Shown here: piece by piece, positions 1-6,200 of the stretch
How the letters are laid out: the number at the start of each line of letters is the position of its first letter
How positions within the stretch are numbered: the first letter of the stretch is position 1
Source: Desulfobulbaceae bacterium
GTDB lineage: Bacteria; Desulfobacterota; Desulfobulbia; Desulfobulbales; Desulfocapsaceae
Assembly (NCBI GenBank): GCA_024643445.1
Contig: JAHEMX010000065.1
Location: forward strand, 1-11,459
Direction of reading: 5' to 3'
DNA length: 11,459 bases
Notes under the pieces: model-generated
The model's input: only the letters and a program-made list of their open reading frames with translations
Databases searched by the model: none
Told to the model about the DNA's origin: nothing
Translations under genes and position numbers: made by a program

Positions 1-592
1 TCTCGGCTATCCGCTCGTAACCCTCTTTCTGCTGGCGCTGACCACCTTTATCATGATGTTTTTCAGGGATCCCGAGAGGCTGACTCCTGAAGACCCCAAT
101 GGCATCGTTTCACCCGCCGACGGCAAAATAATCGTTGCAGAACTGGTTCGCGATAAGCGTTTCCATGCTGATGAAGTATTCAAGCTGTCGATATTCATGA
201 ATGTCTTCAATGTCCATGTGAACCGGGTGCCTGCCAGCGGCACCATTGATCGGGTACAGCATGTTCCGGGCGCATTTCTGGCTGCGGATAACCAGAAGGC
301 CCATTTAAAAAATGAATATTGCGCGGTGCGCATGACAACAGGGGAAGGCAGAAAAATCACCGTCGTCCAGATTGCCGGTCTGATTGCCAGAAGGATTGTC
401 TGCCGTCTCGAACCGGGTGACAGGGTGGCACGAGCAGAGCGCTTCGGCCTGATCAGGTTTGGCTCACGGGTAGATCTGTACCTGCCCGCCGATGCCATAC
501 CTGCCGTCAAGCCAGGTCAGCGCGTACGGGCAGGAGAAAGCATCCTTGCGCATCTGCCCGATCTGCCGACCACACCTGAAGCAGGAAGTTAG
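1..592 (+). CDS. psd: Phosphatidylserine decarboxylase, short type (5' end outside window)
   Basis: Decarboxylates phosphatidylserine to phosphatidylethanolamine at the inner membrane, using a pyruvoyl group made by self-cleavage. The frame is open from base 2 with no start in the window, so the N-terminus is missing. The visible part opens with a hydrophobic segment (LGYPLVTLFLLALTTF), then FFRDPER, VSPADGKI and SIFMNVFNVHVNR, all typical of the family. The cleavage site is the Gly-Ser of RFGSRVDLYLP (codons 461-466), the form seen in short, archaeal-type Psd rather than the LGST of the long type; the Ser would become the pyruvoyl of the alpha chain. In related genomes psd usually sits with pssA, which does not follow here. 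Identity is clear from the motifs. Confidence 0.93.
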   Translation, partial: LGYPLVTLFLLALTTFIMMFFRDPERLTPEDPNGIVSPADGKIIVAELVRDKRFHADEVFKLSIFMNVFNVHVNRVPASGTIDRVQHVPGAFLAADNQKAHLKNEYCAVRMTTGEGRKITVVQIAGLIARRIVCRLEPGDRVARAERFGLIRFGSRVDLYLPADAIPAVKPGQRVRAGESILAHLPDLPTTPEAGS

Positions 593-695
593 GTTTGCCG
601 CTTTATCAGTTGCATCGCATAGCTATTGAATAGTACGTCGGAATCTGGTAATCTCCGCTCCCTGCAGTCGCCGACGGGTAAAACAGCGGCAAACC
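592..695 (+). other. Long-range 11-bp inverted repeat in the asd leader
   Basis: GGTTTGCCGCT (592-602, beginning at the last base of the psd stop codon) is perfectly complementary to AGCGGCAAACC (685-695), which ends 28 nt before the asd start. Inside lie a second pair, CGTCGG 636-641 with CCGACG 671-676, and a small CTATT-G-AATAG palindrome at 623-633. Nested pairing of this kind fits a structured leader RNA on a psd-asd transcript. No U tract follows, so it is not an intrinsic terminator. No known riboswitch class is recognised. Confidence 0.4.
626..654 (+). promoter_or_regulatory. Weak sigma70-like promoter candidate for asd
   Basis: TTGAAT (626-631), a 17-nt spacer, then TAATCT (649-654). 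The -10 keeps only the three most conserved positions, so the match is modest. If it is used, the transcript would start inside the inverted-repeat region and the long 592-602/685-695 stem could not form in that transcript. The two readings therefore compete. Confidence 0.2.
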
Positions 696-723
696 ATCAC
701 TACTAAAGCCTGAGAGGAGTTAG

Positions 724-1746
724 ATGTTTACTAAAAAAGAAGCCTACAATGTTGCAATTGCCGGTGCGACCGGTGCTGTTGGCGGTGCAATGCTCGAGAC
801 CCTGGCCAGAAGAAACTTTCCGATCAACGGATTACGCCTTCTGGCCTCCGAACGTTCAGTCGGGAAAAAAATAAAATACCAGGGCAAGGAATACGTGGTT
901 GAGCTGCTCTCCAAGGACGCCTTTGGGGGGATTGATTTTGCCCTCTTTTCGGCAGGGGCATCGCGCTCGCTGGAATTTGCTCCCGCCGCCGCCGCCGCCG
1001 GGGCAATTGTTGTAGACAACTCCAGCGCCTTCCGGATGGACCCGGAAATTCCGCTGGTCGTTCCGGAGGTGAACCCCCATGCCATCGCCCGGTACAGCAA
1101 GCGGGGAATTATTGCCAACCCGAACTGTTCCACCATTCAGATGCTCGTCGCCCTCAAACCCATCTATGACAAGGTCGGCATCAAACGAATCGTCGTGTCA
1201 ACCTACCAGGCCGTCTCCGGTACCGGAACATCGGCCATTCTGGAACTGCAGAAGCAGGTCGAAGACTACGCTGCCGGGAAGCCGCTGACACGTAAAGTCT
1301 ATCCGCACCAGATCGCCTTTAACTGCCTGCCGCAGATCGACTCCTTCCTTGACACCGGCTATACCAAGGAAGAGATGAAGATGGTCAATGAGACCAGGAA
1401 AATCTTTGAAGACGACCGGATCGGCGTTACAGCCACCGCCGTGCGCGTCCCCGTTTTCTACGGTCACTCCGAATCGATCAATATCGAAACAGAGAGGAAA
1501 ATCAGTGCGGCTGAAGTCAAAAAACTGCTGGCAAGTGCGCCTGGCGTAAAAGTTGTCGACGAACCGTCGTTAAGCCAGTATCCACTCGCCATCGCCGCCG
1601 AGGGTGAGTTTGAGACATTCGTCGGAAGAATTCGCGAGGATGAATCGATTGCCAAAGGCATCAATATGTGGGTTGTATCCGATAACATCCTCAAAGGCGC
1701 AGCCCTCAATACCATTCAGATTGCTGAACAATTTTTCAAGGGTTAG
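724..1746 (+). CDS. asd: Aspartate-semialdehyde dehydrogenase
   Basis: Reduces aspartyl-4-phosphate to aspartate semialdehyde with NADPH, the branch point to lysine/diaminopimelate, threonine and methionine. It has 340 residues, normal for the family. The N-terminal Rossmann motif is GATGAVG (residues 14-20). The catalytic cysteine is C135 in NPNCSTIQ, and the probable general base is H248 in FYGHSES. The YQAVSGTG substrate loop lies between them. The ATG at 724 has a good ribosome site, AGGAG at 715-719, four bases upstream. A GCC run (985-999) encodes five consecutive alanines and could slip in frame. The gene lies 131 bp after psd on the same strand; the intervening leader holds inverted repeats. 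Identity is secure. Confidence 0.96.
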   Translation: MFTKKEAYNVAIAGATGAVGGAMLETLARRNFPINGLRLLASERSVGKKIKYQGKEYVVELLSKDAFGGIDFALFSAGASRSLEFAPAAAAAGAIVVDNSSAFRMDPEIPLVVPEVNPHAIARYSKRGIIANPNCSTIQMLVALKPIYDKVGIKRIVVSTYQAVSGTGTSAILELQKQVEDYAAGKPLTRKVYPHQIAFNCLPQIDSFLDTGYTKEEMKMVNETRKIFEDDRIGVTATAVRVPVFYGHSESINIETERKISAAEVKKLLASAPGVKVVDEPSLSQYPLAIAAEGEFETFVGRIREDESIAKGINMWVVSDNILKGAALNTIQIAEQFFKG

Positions 1747-1771
1747 CCACAACCGCCCATGCCGCCCTGCC

Positions 1772-1804
1772 GGGGGACTGTCAACAGAGGGTGGACAGTC
1801 CCCC
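1772..1804. repeat. GC-rich hairpin without U tract (REP-like palindrome)
   Basis: GGGGGACTGTC (1772-1782) pairs perfectly over 11 bp with GACAGTCCCCC (1794-1804) around an 11-nt loop. It lies 25 bp after the asd stop. Neither strand has a T run after the stem, so it is not a standard intrinsic terminator. It could be a dispersed REP-type palindrome or an mRNA 3'-end stabiliser. A single copy in this window cannot decide. Confidence 0.55.
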
Positions 1805-1857
1805 CCGCCTGAACGGATACGCTCTGCCGTCTCTCAACCAGTTATCATGCCAAACAG

Positions 1858-2463
1858 ATGAGAATAATTAGCGGCTCGGCAAGAGGCCGCCGGCTCTTTA
1901 CCCCGCCGGAGAGAGACAAACAGATCAGACCGACCGCCGATCGTGCCCGTGAGGCGCTGTTTTCCATTATCGGCCCTGATTTCGTGAACAATGCACGTGT
2001 CCTTGATCTCTTTGCCGGGACCGGCGCCCTCGGTTGCGAGGCGTTGAGCCGGGGAGCAGGCCACGCCACCTTTATCGATAACAGCCGGAGTGCACTTGAG
2101 CTGATTGCCAGAAATATCGGCCTCGTTCCGGCCGGCCGGGAGCGCTCAACGGTAATCCGCTACGACCTGAGCAACAGCATCGCTCCTAAAAACCTGCTCG
2201 GACAACCCCATTTCTGTTTTGATCTTATCTTCGCCGATCCACCCTATCAAACGGATCTCTCAGCTAAAATATTGCATTTTCTTGACAATAGTGTTGTTCT
2301 TTCTGAAAACGTACTGGTAATAATAGAAGAAAAGAGCACTATCGATCTGCCGATCGAGTTGAAACACCTCGTACAGGAAGATACCAGGAAATACGGCGAT
2401 ACCTCGTTCGCTTTCTACCGCCGCAAACCGCCCTGCTCACAAAATCCAGGAAAACTGCCATGA
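1858..2463 (+). CDS. rsmD: 16S rRNA (guanine(966)-N(2))-methyltransferase RsmD
   Basis: Methylates N2 of G966 of 16S rRNA during small-subunit assembly, using S-adenosylmethionine. The 201 residues carry the family start MRIISGSARGRRL followed by IRPTADRAREALFSII, the SAM-binding motif I DLFAGTGALG (residues 50-59) and the catalytic DPPY (127-130). The conserved N-terminus fixes the ATG at 1858, although no clear Shine-Dalgarno precedes it. Its stop overlaps the coaD start in ATGA (2460-2463), so the two are translationally coupled. This rsmD-coaD pairing is common in bacteria. Nothing looks unusual in the protein. Confidence 0.95.
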   Translation: MRIISGSARGRRLFTPPERDKQIRPTADRAREALFSIIGPDFVNNARVLDLFAGTGALGCEALSRGAGHATFIDNSRSALELIARNIGLVPAGRERSTVIRYDLSNSIAPKNLLGQPHFCFDLIFADPPYQTDLSAKILHFLDNSVVLSENVLVIIEEKSTIDLPIELKHLVQEDTRKYGDTSFAFYRRKPPCSQNPGKLP

Positions 2464-2963
2464 CCAAAGTACAGCAAACCCAGTCTCTTGCCATCTATCC
2501 CGGGACCTTTGACCCGATCACCAACGGGCACATCGATATTATCAATCGCGGCCTGACCCTGTTTGACAAGATCATCGTTGTGATTGCCCAAAATCCGGGA
2601 AAGGAACCGCTCTTCAGTCTTGAAGACCGCAAGGAGATGATTCAATCCTGCTTTGTCGATGACAAACGGGTGGAAATCGACCTGGTCTCGGGTTTGCTGG
2701 TCGAGTACGCTGCCCGGATACACGCCCGGGCCATCATCCGGGGCTTGCGGGCCGTCTCGGATTTTGATTATGAATTCCAGCTCGCCCTGATGAACCGGAA
2801 ACTTGAACGATCGGTTGAATCGGTGTTTCTGATGCCCGGATTCCGCTGGATCTATATCAGCTCGTCCATCATCAAGGATGCCGCCCGTCATGGTGGTGAC
2901 GTGCAGGGCCTTGTTCCTGCGCACGTCTTCCAGATGCTGCGCAAGAAATTCAATAACCGATAA
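2460..2963 (+). CDS. coaD: Pantetheine-phosphate adenylyltransferase
   Basis: Transfers AMP from ATP to 4'-phosphopantetheine, giving dephospho-CoA in coenzyme A synthesis. The nucleotidyltransferase signature AIYPGTFDPITNGHIDII includes the TxGH-type motif with H24. The second nucleotide-binding motif WIYISSSIIKD lies near the C-terminus, and IIRGLRAVSDFDYEFQLALMNRKL is the usual central block. At 167 residues it is a few longer than the E. coli enzyme, mostly at the N-terminus. The start overlaps the rsmD stop by 4 bp. The Rieske gene begins 16 nt after its stop, suggesting all four genes to 4246 are cotranscribed. Confidence 0.96.
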   Translation: MTKVQQTQSLAIYPGTFDPITNGHIDIINRGLTLFDKIIVVIAQNPGKEPLFSLEDRKEMIQSCFVDDKRVEIDLVSGLLVEYAARIHARAIIRGLRAVSDFDYEFQLALMNRKLERSVESVFLMPGFRWIYISSSIIKDAARHGGDVQGLVPAHVFQMLRKKFNNR

Positions 2964-2979
2964 TCCGTCTGAATTGCTT

Positions 2980-3390
2980 ATGAAGGCTATCAACGGCAGG
3001 CAGCCCGCCGGATTTACACGGAGAACCGTGCTTTTTATCGGCAGCCTGCTGCTTCTCTATCCATTTATCCGCTTTATCAATCACCGGGTTCCGCGCAAAC
3101 CGAAAATAGTCGAGGTAAACGGCACGCTCAAAGCAAACGGTTACCTGGCAAAAGACGATTTTATTCTCTTCTCCGGTGGCGATGACATCTGGGCCGTCTC
3201 GCGCACCTGCACCCACCTCGGCTGCCGTCTCAACTATAAGGAGAAAGAAACGCTTCTTGAGTGCCCGTGCCACCAGAGCCGGTTCTCCACAAGAGGAGAA
3301 CTCCTGCGGGGTCCGGCAAAGAAAGAGTTAGCAGTTTTTCCCGTCGAACAGAAAGGATCACCGCCAATTTACTATGTAACAATCCTGTGA
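2980..3390 (+). CDS. Membrane-anchored Rieske [2Fe-2S] protein
   Basis: Probable high-potential iron-sulphur subunit of a quinol-oxidising cytochrome bc-type complex. The 136 residues begin with TRRTVLF and a hydrophobic stretch (about 16-33), which fits a twin-arginine signal anchor as in other Rieske subunits. Cluster motifs are CTHLGC (C77, H79; C82) and CPCHQSRF (C95, H98; C97). C77, H79, C95 and H98 would bind the cluster, and C82-C97 would form the disulphide. The start chosen is ATG 2980; the frame stays open back into coaD, and a TTG at 2974 is possible. No strong ribosome site is seen. The cytochrome b gene follows after 4 nt. A dioxygenase ferredoxin is less likely because of the anchor and the neighbour. 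Confidence 0.9.
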   Translation: MKAINGRQPAGFTRRTVLFIGSLLLLYPFIRFINHRVPRKPKIVEVNGTLKANGYLAKDDFILFSGGDDIWAVSRTCTHLGCRLNYKEKETLLECPCHQSRFSTRGELLRGPAKKELAVFPVEQKGSPPIYYVTIL

Positions 3391-3394
3391 CCGG

Positions 3395-4246
3395 ATGATA
3401 ATCGGGCAGAAAATAAAGGATTTATTGCGAGATACCCGCTGGGGTGACTGGTGTCTGATTACTCTGTATCTATCGCTTGTCTCCGGGATCATCGTCGGCA
3501 TCCACTACGATCCGGCAGAACCCTTTTACTCGACCTCGGCAATAGATATTCTCGTACCCTACGGTCGCTATTTCAGATCCCTGCATTTTTATTCAAGCCA
3601 GTTTTTCTTTTTATCTGCTATCCTCCATTACTATGGTGTATTCACCAAGGCGGACAGCTATCCAGCAAAACCCTATAGCGCTCTTATCCTGACCCTGCCG
3701 GTGGCTTTAGTCCTGCTCTTCACCGGCTATGTCCTTCGCAGCGACAGTACCGGATTTTCAGCCGGAATGATTGCAGAGCATATTCTCGAGGCCATACCGC
3801 TGGTCGGACCGACCTTGAATAATCTGCTCTTTTCCATCAGCGATCATGGCCTCAACAGGGTATATCTGCATCACGTTTTTTCTTTCGATCTCCTGTTTCT
3901 GCTCCTGGCCTGGGAGCATCTGCGGCGCTATAAAGTAACCTTTTCCCGTCATCTTCTGTTTCTCGGCTCTGTTTTGTTCTTCAGTCTGCTCGTAGCAGCT
4001 CCTATCGATCCTGAGGAACTTGGCGTTTTCTATATCACTGGTCCCTGGTTTTTTCTCGGCCTGCAGGAACTGTTGCGTTATCTGCCGCCATTTCTTGCAG
4101 GTATTGTCTTCCCCGCTTCTCTGATCATCGCACTCATTTTCCTGCGGCGGCAGAATCGATCCTTCAGGCCTATCCTGGTGTTCGTCTTCATCTGGCTTGG
4201 CGGATATGCGTTGCTGAGTGTGCTCGCACTTGTGGCCCACCATTAA
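3395..4246 (+). CDS. Compact b-type cytochrome of a Rieske/cytochrome b complex
   Basis: Probable di-haem quinol-oxidising membrane subunit, partner of the Rieske protein 4 nt upstream. About seven membrane helices can be drawn in 283 residues. Helix B carries H64 and H78 (13 residues between) and helix D carries H160 and H175 (14 between). The second spacing is that of b6f and Gram-positive complexes. After a fifth helix, ITGPWFFLGLQELLRYLPP (from about 213) sits where PEWY-xx-L is found in the quinol site, but reads GPWF, so the usual Glu is absent. The normal GYLLPWDQ region is GYVLRSDSTG. It thus joins a b6-like half to a shortened subunit-IV-like half. No c-type cytochrome is encoded nearby. 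ExtP-like cytochromes of Desulfobacterota are possible relatives; this is a guess from memory. Confidence 0.82.
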   Translation: MIIGQKIKDLLRDTRWGDWCLITLYLSLVSGIIVGIHYDPAEPFYSTSAIDILVPYGRYFRSLHFYSSQFFFLSAILHYYGVFTKADSYPAKPYSALILTLPVALVLLFTGYVLRSDSTGFSAGMIAEHILEAIPLVGPTLNNLLFSISDHGLNRVYLHHVFSFDLLFLLLAWEHLRRYKVTFSRHLLFLGSVLFFSLLVAAPIDPEELGVFYITGPWFFLGLQELLRYLPPFLAGIVFPASLIIALIFLRRQNRSFRPILVFVFIWLGGYALLSVLALVAHH

Positions 4247-4297
4247 CCTGAATATTTCATGGATAGAAGACCAAAGATTTAATTTTATAAGTAATAT

Positions 4298-4322
4298 TAT
4301 GCGATTGATTGTTAATCGCATA
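4298..4322. other. 9-bp hairpin inside the 4245-4507 element
   Basis: TATGCGATT (4298-4306) pairs with AATCGCATA (4314-4322) around a 7-nt loop. It lies in an AT-rich stretch 50 bp after cytochrome b and is not followed by a T tract on either strand, so termination is unlikely. It could be a branch of the larger folded element or a protein-binding palindrome. Confidence 0.4.
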
Positions 4323-4390
4323 TAGCCACCAAAAGTTCATTTCATCCCCTCACAAAGAATTATTGTAAAAATGAATATCCACCCTGCGGG

Positions 4391-4492
4391 CGAGTCGATA
4401 CGGTCTGCTATCCCGCGTCGCTTTTGGGGGAGGCATATCACGTTCTATAGCCCTCCCCCAAGTCTCCTTGGCTGGCAGGCCGTCTCGACTCG
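4391..4492 (+). other. 102-nt long imperfect hairpin
   Basis: CGAGTCGA (4391-4398) pairs with TCGACTCG (4485-4492). After one mismatch, 4400-4410 pairs with 4473-4483 (11 pairs, two of them G-U). A short internal region holds two further pairs (4412-4413 with 4470-4471), and then TTGGGGGAGG (4424-4433) pairs with CCTCCCCCAA (4452-4461). Both G-U pairs work only in plus-strand RNA; on the minus strand they would be A-C mismatches. This mildly favours a plus-strand structured RNA. A 70-residue frame across the region has no family features and is dismissed. Confidence 0.5.
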
Positions 4493-4565
4493 TGAAATAT
4501 TCAGGTTTAAAAACGGGTCGGGCAGCGATTACTTCATCTCTTCTGCATCAGGACAAAAATCAAAA

Positions 4566-4598
4566 AAAAGGCCTCATCCATAAAGGATGAGGCCTTTT
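4566..4598. terminator. Strong bidirectional intrinsic terminator
   Basis: AAAAGGCCTCATCC (4566-4579) pairs over 14 bp with GGATGAGGCCTTTT (4585-4598) around a 5-nt loop. Read on the minus strand the stem runs into eight T (A run 4562-4569), making it a textbook terminator for the minus-strand operon, whose last stop codon ends at 4631. On the plus strand four T follow, enough for partial termination of transcripts from the rsmD-cytochrome b side. The two operons converge here. Confidence 0.9.
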
Positions 4599-4630
4599 AC
4601 GCAATCAGAAACGGTTTAAATAAAAACTTA

Positions 4631-5767
4631 TTACCGATCCAGCAGCCTGTTACGCAAATCCGCTATCTCCGCTCTCAGCGATTCCTTCAAAGACTCGATC
4701 TCTTTTTTGATAAAATCGGCTGCAGCCGGGTCCAGAGAAGTATCGGATTCAAGGAGCTCATTGACCTGCTCAATTGCATCAGGTTCCCGAGTGAACGCTG
4801 CGCCTGGCAGAGCCGGATCAGTTTCTAATTCCTGCTGATCAGGGGCTAAACCATCCTCAACGGGCTCGAATTCCGCACTAAACTCATCATCGAATTCGTT
4901 AGGCTCATCGGCCATCTGAAGGCTCCCGATCTCACCATCCGACTCTTCGGAGAACTCTGACAAGTCATGATCTTTAGCCTCGGAGCGCAGAGGATCAAGA
5001 AAGGTAAGCTGTTCCCCTTTCCTGATTGCCTGTCGATCAAGCATGTTCTGCTGCCAGAGCAGTACCTTACAGGTTTCTGCCAGGACAATCTCCTGAGCCT
5101 GGACGCTGTCTGTCTCCGGGACCTGGATCTGTTCCAGTTTGGCAAAGGCAGAAACAAGCAGGCCATGGGACTCGGCACTTGATTCATACCCGTATTGGCC
5201 GATATGCTCAACAATAGTGGCTATCAGCTGCAACAGCGTCTTCTCGATCGGTTTAGTCATGAAACGATGCCGCAGGCTGTTTACCTCAGAAAGAATACTC
5301 CCGGTAATCTGTTCGTTAATTTCTATACCGAGAGAGGCAATGCTCGTGCGCAGACCGGAGAGCGGATCGTCACTGCTGAAGGAAAAGGCATCATCAATGG
5401 AGCCGATCTCACCATAATCGTCCGTCTCCTGCCCGACCTCGGGATGGATATTATCCATCTCTTCATCAAACGGGAAGTCTTCATCGACTGCTGCCGCATC
5501 AGCAGGCAGCTTCAGCGATTCAGGATGAAGCTCGTCAGCCTCTTCAAGGATTTCCTGCTTAAATTCACCGGGCTCATCCACCTTATCATCAATCGCTGCG
5601 AAGAAATCCTTCTCGTCTGCTTCGCTGTCAAAGGTAGAATAGGTCGTTCCTTTCGAAGCAGCTGTGCCATCCTCCTCGATTATCGAAGCAACGGGGAGAT
5701 CTTCGACGGAAGTAACAGTTTCTTCGCTGCGGTCAACTGCTTCAAAGATAACAGCGCCATCCTCCAT
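4631..5767 (-). CDS. C-terminal part of a large acidic three-domain protein
   Basis: As the frame is read from its first ATG, this is 378 residues. However, the same frame stays open upstream to base 6061, where it joins the preceding larger frame in sense, so it is best read as the 3' part of one split gene. The N-terminal third is Asp/Glu-rich and probably disordered. Residues 138-214 (about 5126-5356) form a 77-residue helical-looking domain ending in LVSAFAKLEQI. It aligns without gaps to the two N-terminal domains of the larger frame, sharing EI at positions 12-13 and a final LE-x-I. A second acidic linker follows, and the end (FIKKEIESLKESLRAEIADLRNRLLDR region) looks like a short coiled coil. 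No signal peptide or membrane segment is seen. Family not recognised. The intrinsic terminator lies 32 bp downstream. Confidence 0.6.
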   Translation of the reverse strand: MEDGAVIFEAVDRSEETVTSVEDLPVASIIEEDGTAASKGTTYSTFDSEADEKDFFAAIDDKVDEPGEFKQEILEEADELHPESLKLPADAAAVDEDFPFDEEMDNIHPEVGQETDDYGEIGSIDDAFSFSSDDPLSGLRTSIASLGIEINEQITGSILSEVNSLRHRFMTKPIEKTLLQLIATIVEHIGQYGYESSAESHGLLVSAFAKLEQIQVPETDSVQAQEIVLAETCKVLLWQQNMLDRQAIRKGEQLTFLDPLRSEAKDHDLSEFSEESDGEIGSLQMADEPNEFDDEFSAEFEPVEDGLAPDQQELETDPALPGAAFTREPDAIEQVNELLESDTSLDPAAADFIKKEIESLKESLRAEIADLRNRLLDR

Positions 5768-5965
5768 CTCAGAAGCAAGGTCGACAGAGCCCAGCGAATC
5801 ATCTGATTCGCCCGCTTCTTTCTCAACGGCAAGTTCGGTGAAGACACCTTCCGCTCCGTCCTCGTCCTCATCCCCTTTCAGCTCATCAAAAAACGAATCA
5901 AGTTCATCATCGATAGCAGTCTCACCGGGTAATTCGGGTGCGAAAGCAGCCTCGTCCGGCAGGAT

Positions 5966-6200
5966 GTCAGTCTCTGTGATGAGATCTCCCGCTTCCTCCT
6001 CGACAGCCGGTTCGGTCAGGAACCCTTCCGATTCTTCCTCGAGATCCGGCTCGGTGAAGAGGATCTCCCGCTTCCTCCTCGACAGCCGGTTCGGTCAGGA
6101 ACCCTTCCGGTTCTTCATCAAGATCTGACTCGATGAGGAAGATTTCCGCTTCTTCCTCAACAGCCGGCTCGGTCAGGAGGCCTTCTGCCTCTTCATCGGC
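5966..6200 (-). repeat. Three tandem 78-nt (26-residue) coding repeats
   Basis: Units lie at 6123-6200, 6044-6122 and 5966-6043 (minus-strand order). Each encodes a variant of EGFLTEPAVEEEAGDLFTEPD plus a short acidic lead. A 48-nt block is identical at 5983-6030 and 6062-6109. The middle unit is 79 nt long because of one extra base at 6061/6062, and this breaks the frame. Near-identity of the units points to recent duplication and makes slippage or misassembly plausible. Confidence 0.9.

Larger units (their letters stand above)
4245..4507. repeat. Element bounded by a 15-bp perfect inverted repeat (MITE-like or structured RNA)
   Basis: AACCTGAATATTTCA (4245-4259) is the exact reverse complement of 4493-4507. 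The left arm overlaps the cytochrome b stop codon. Between the arms lie a 9-bp hairpin (4298-4322) and a long hairpin (4391-4492), the latter ending at the base just before the right arm. A third copy of TGAATAT occurs at 4372-4378. TTAA is found at 4243-4246 and 4507-4510, a possible but imperfectly placed target duplication. No convincing coding sequence is present. It may be a non-autonomous mobile repeat or, as RNA, a three-way junction. Confidence 0.5.

Noticed and set aside
1772..1804. Hairpin after asd as an intrinsic terminator
   Set aside because: The stem is strong, but no T tract follows on either strand, so it was filed as a palindromic repeat.
2878..2979. Rieske start inside coaD
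   Set aside because: The frame is open there, but the translated stretch is Cys/Arg-rich shadow sequence; the ATG at 2980 gives a proper short N-terminus before the membrane anchor.
2415..2993. 192-codon minus-strand frame across coaD
   Set aside because: It is antisense to a clear CoaD over its whole length, with no recognisable domain.
4371..4583. 70-codon plus-strand open frame after cytochrome b
   Set aside because: It spans the long hairpin and runs into the terminator stem, has no ribosome site and no family resemblance, and its composition follows the inverted repeat. Treated as non-coding.
5966..6200. Tandem repeats considered as a CRISPR array
   Set aside because: The units are contiguous 78-nt coding repeats in frame with an acidic protein, with no unique spacers between short palindromic repeats.
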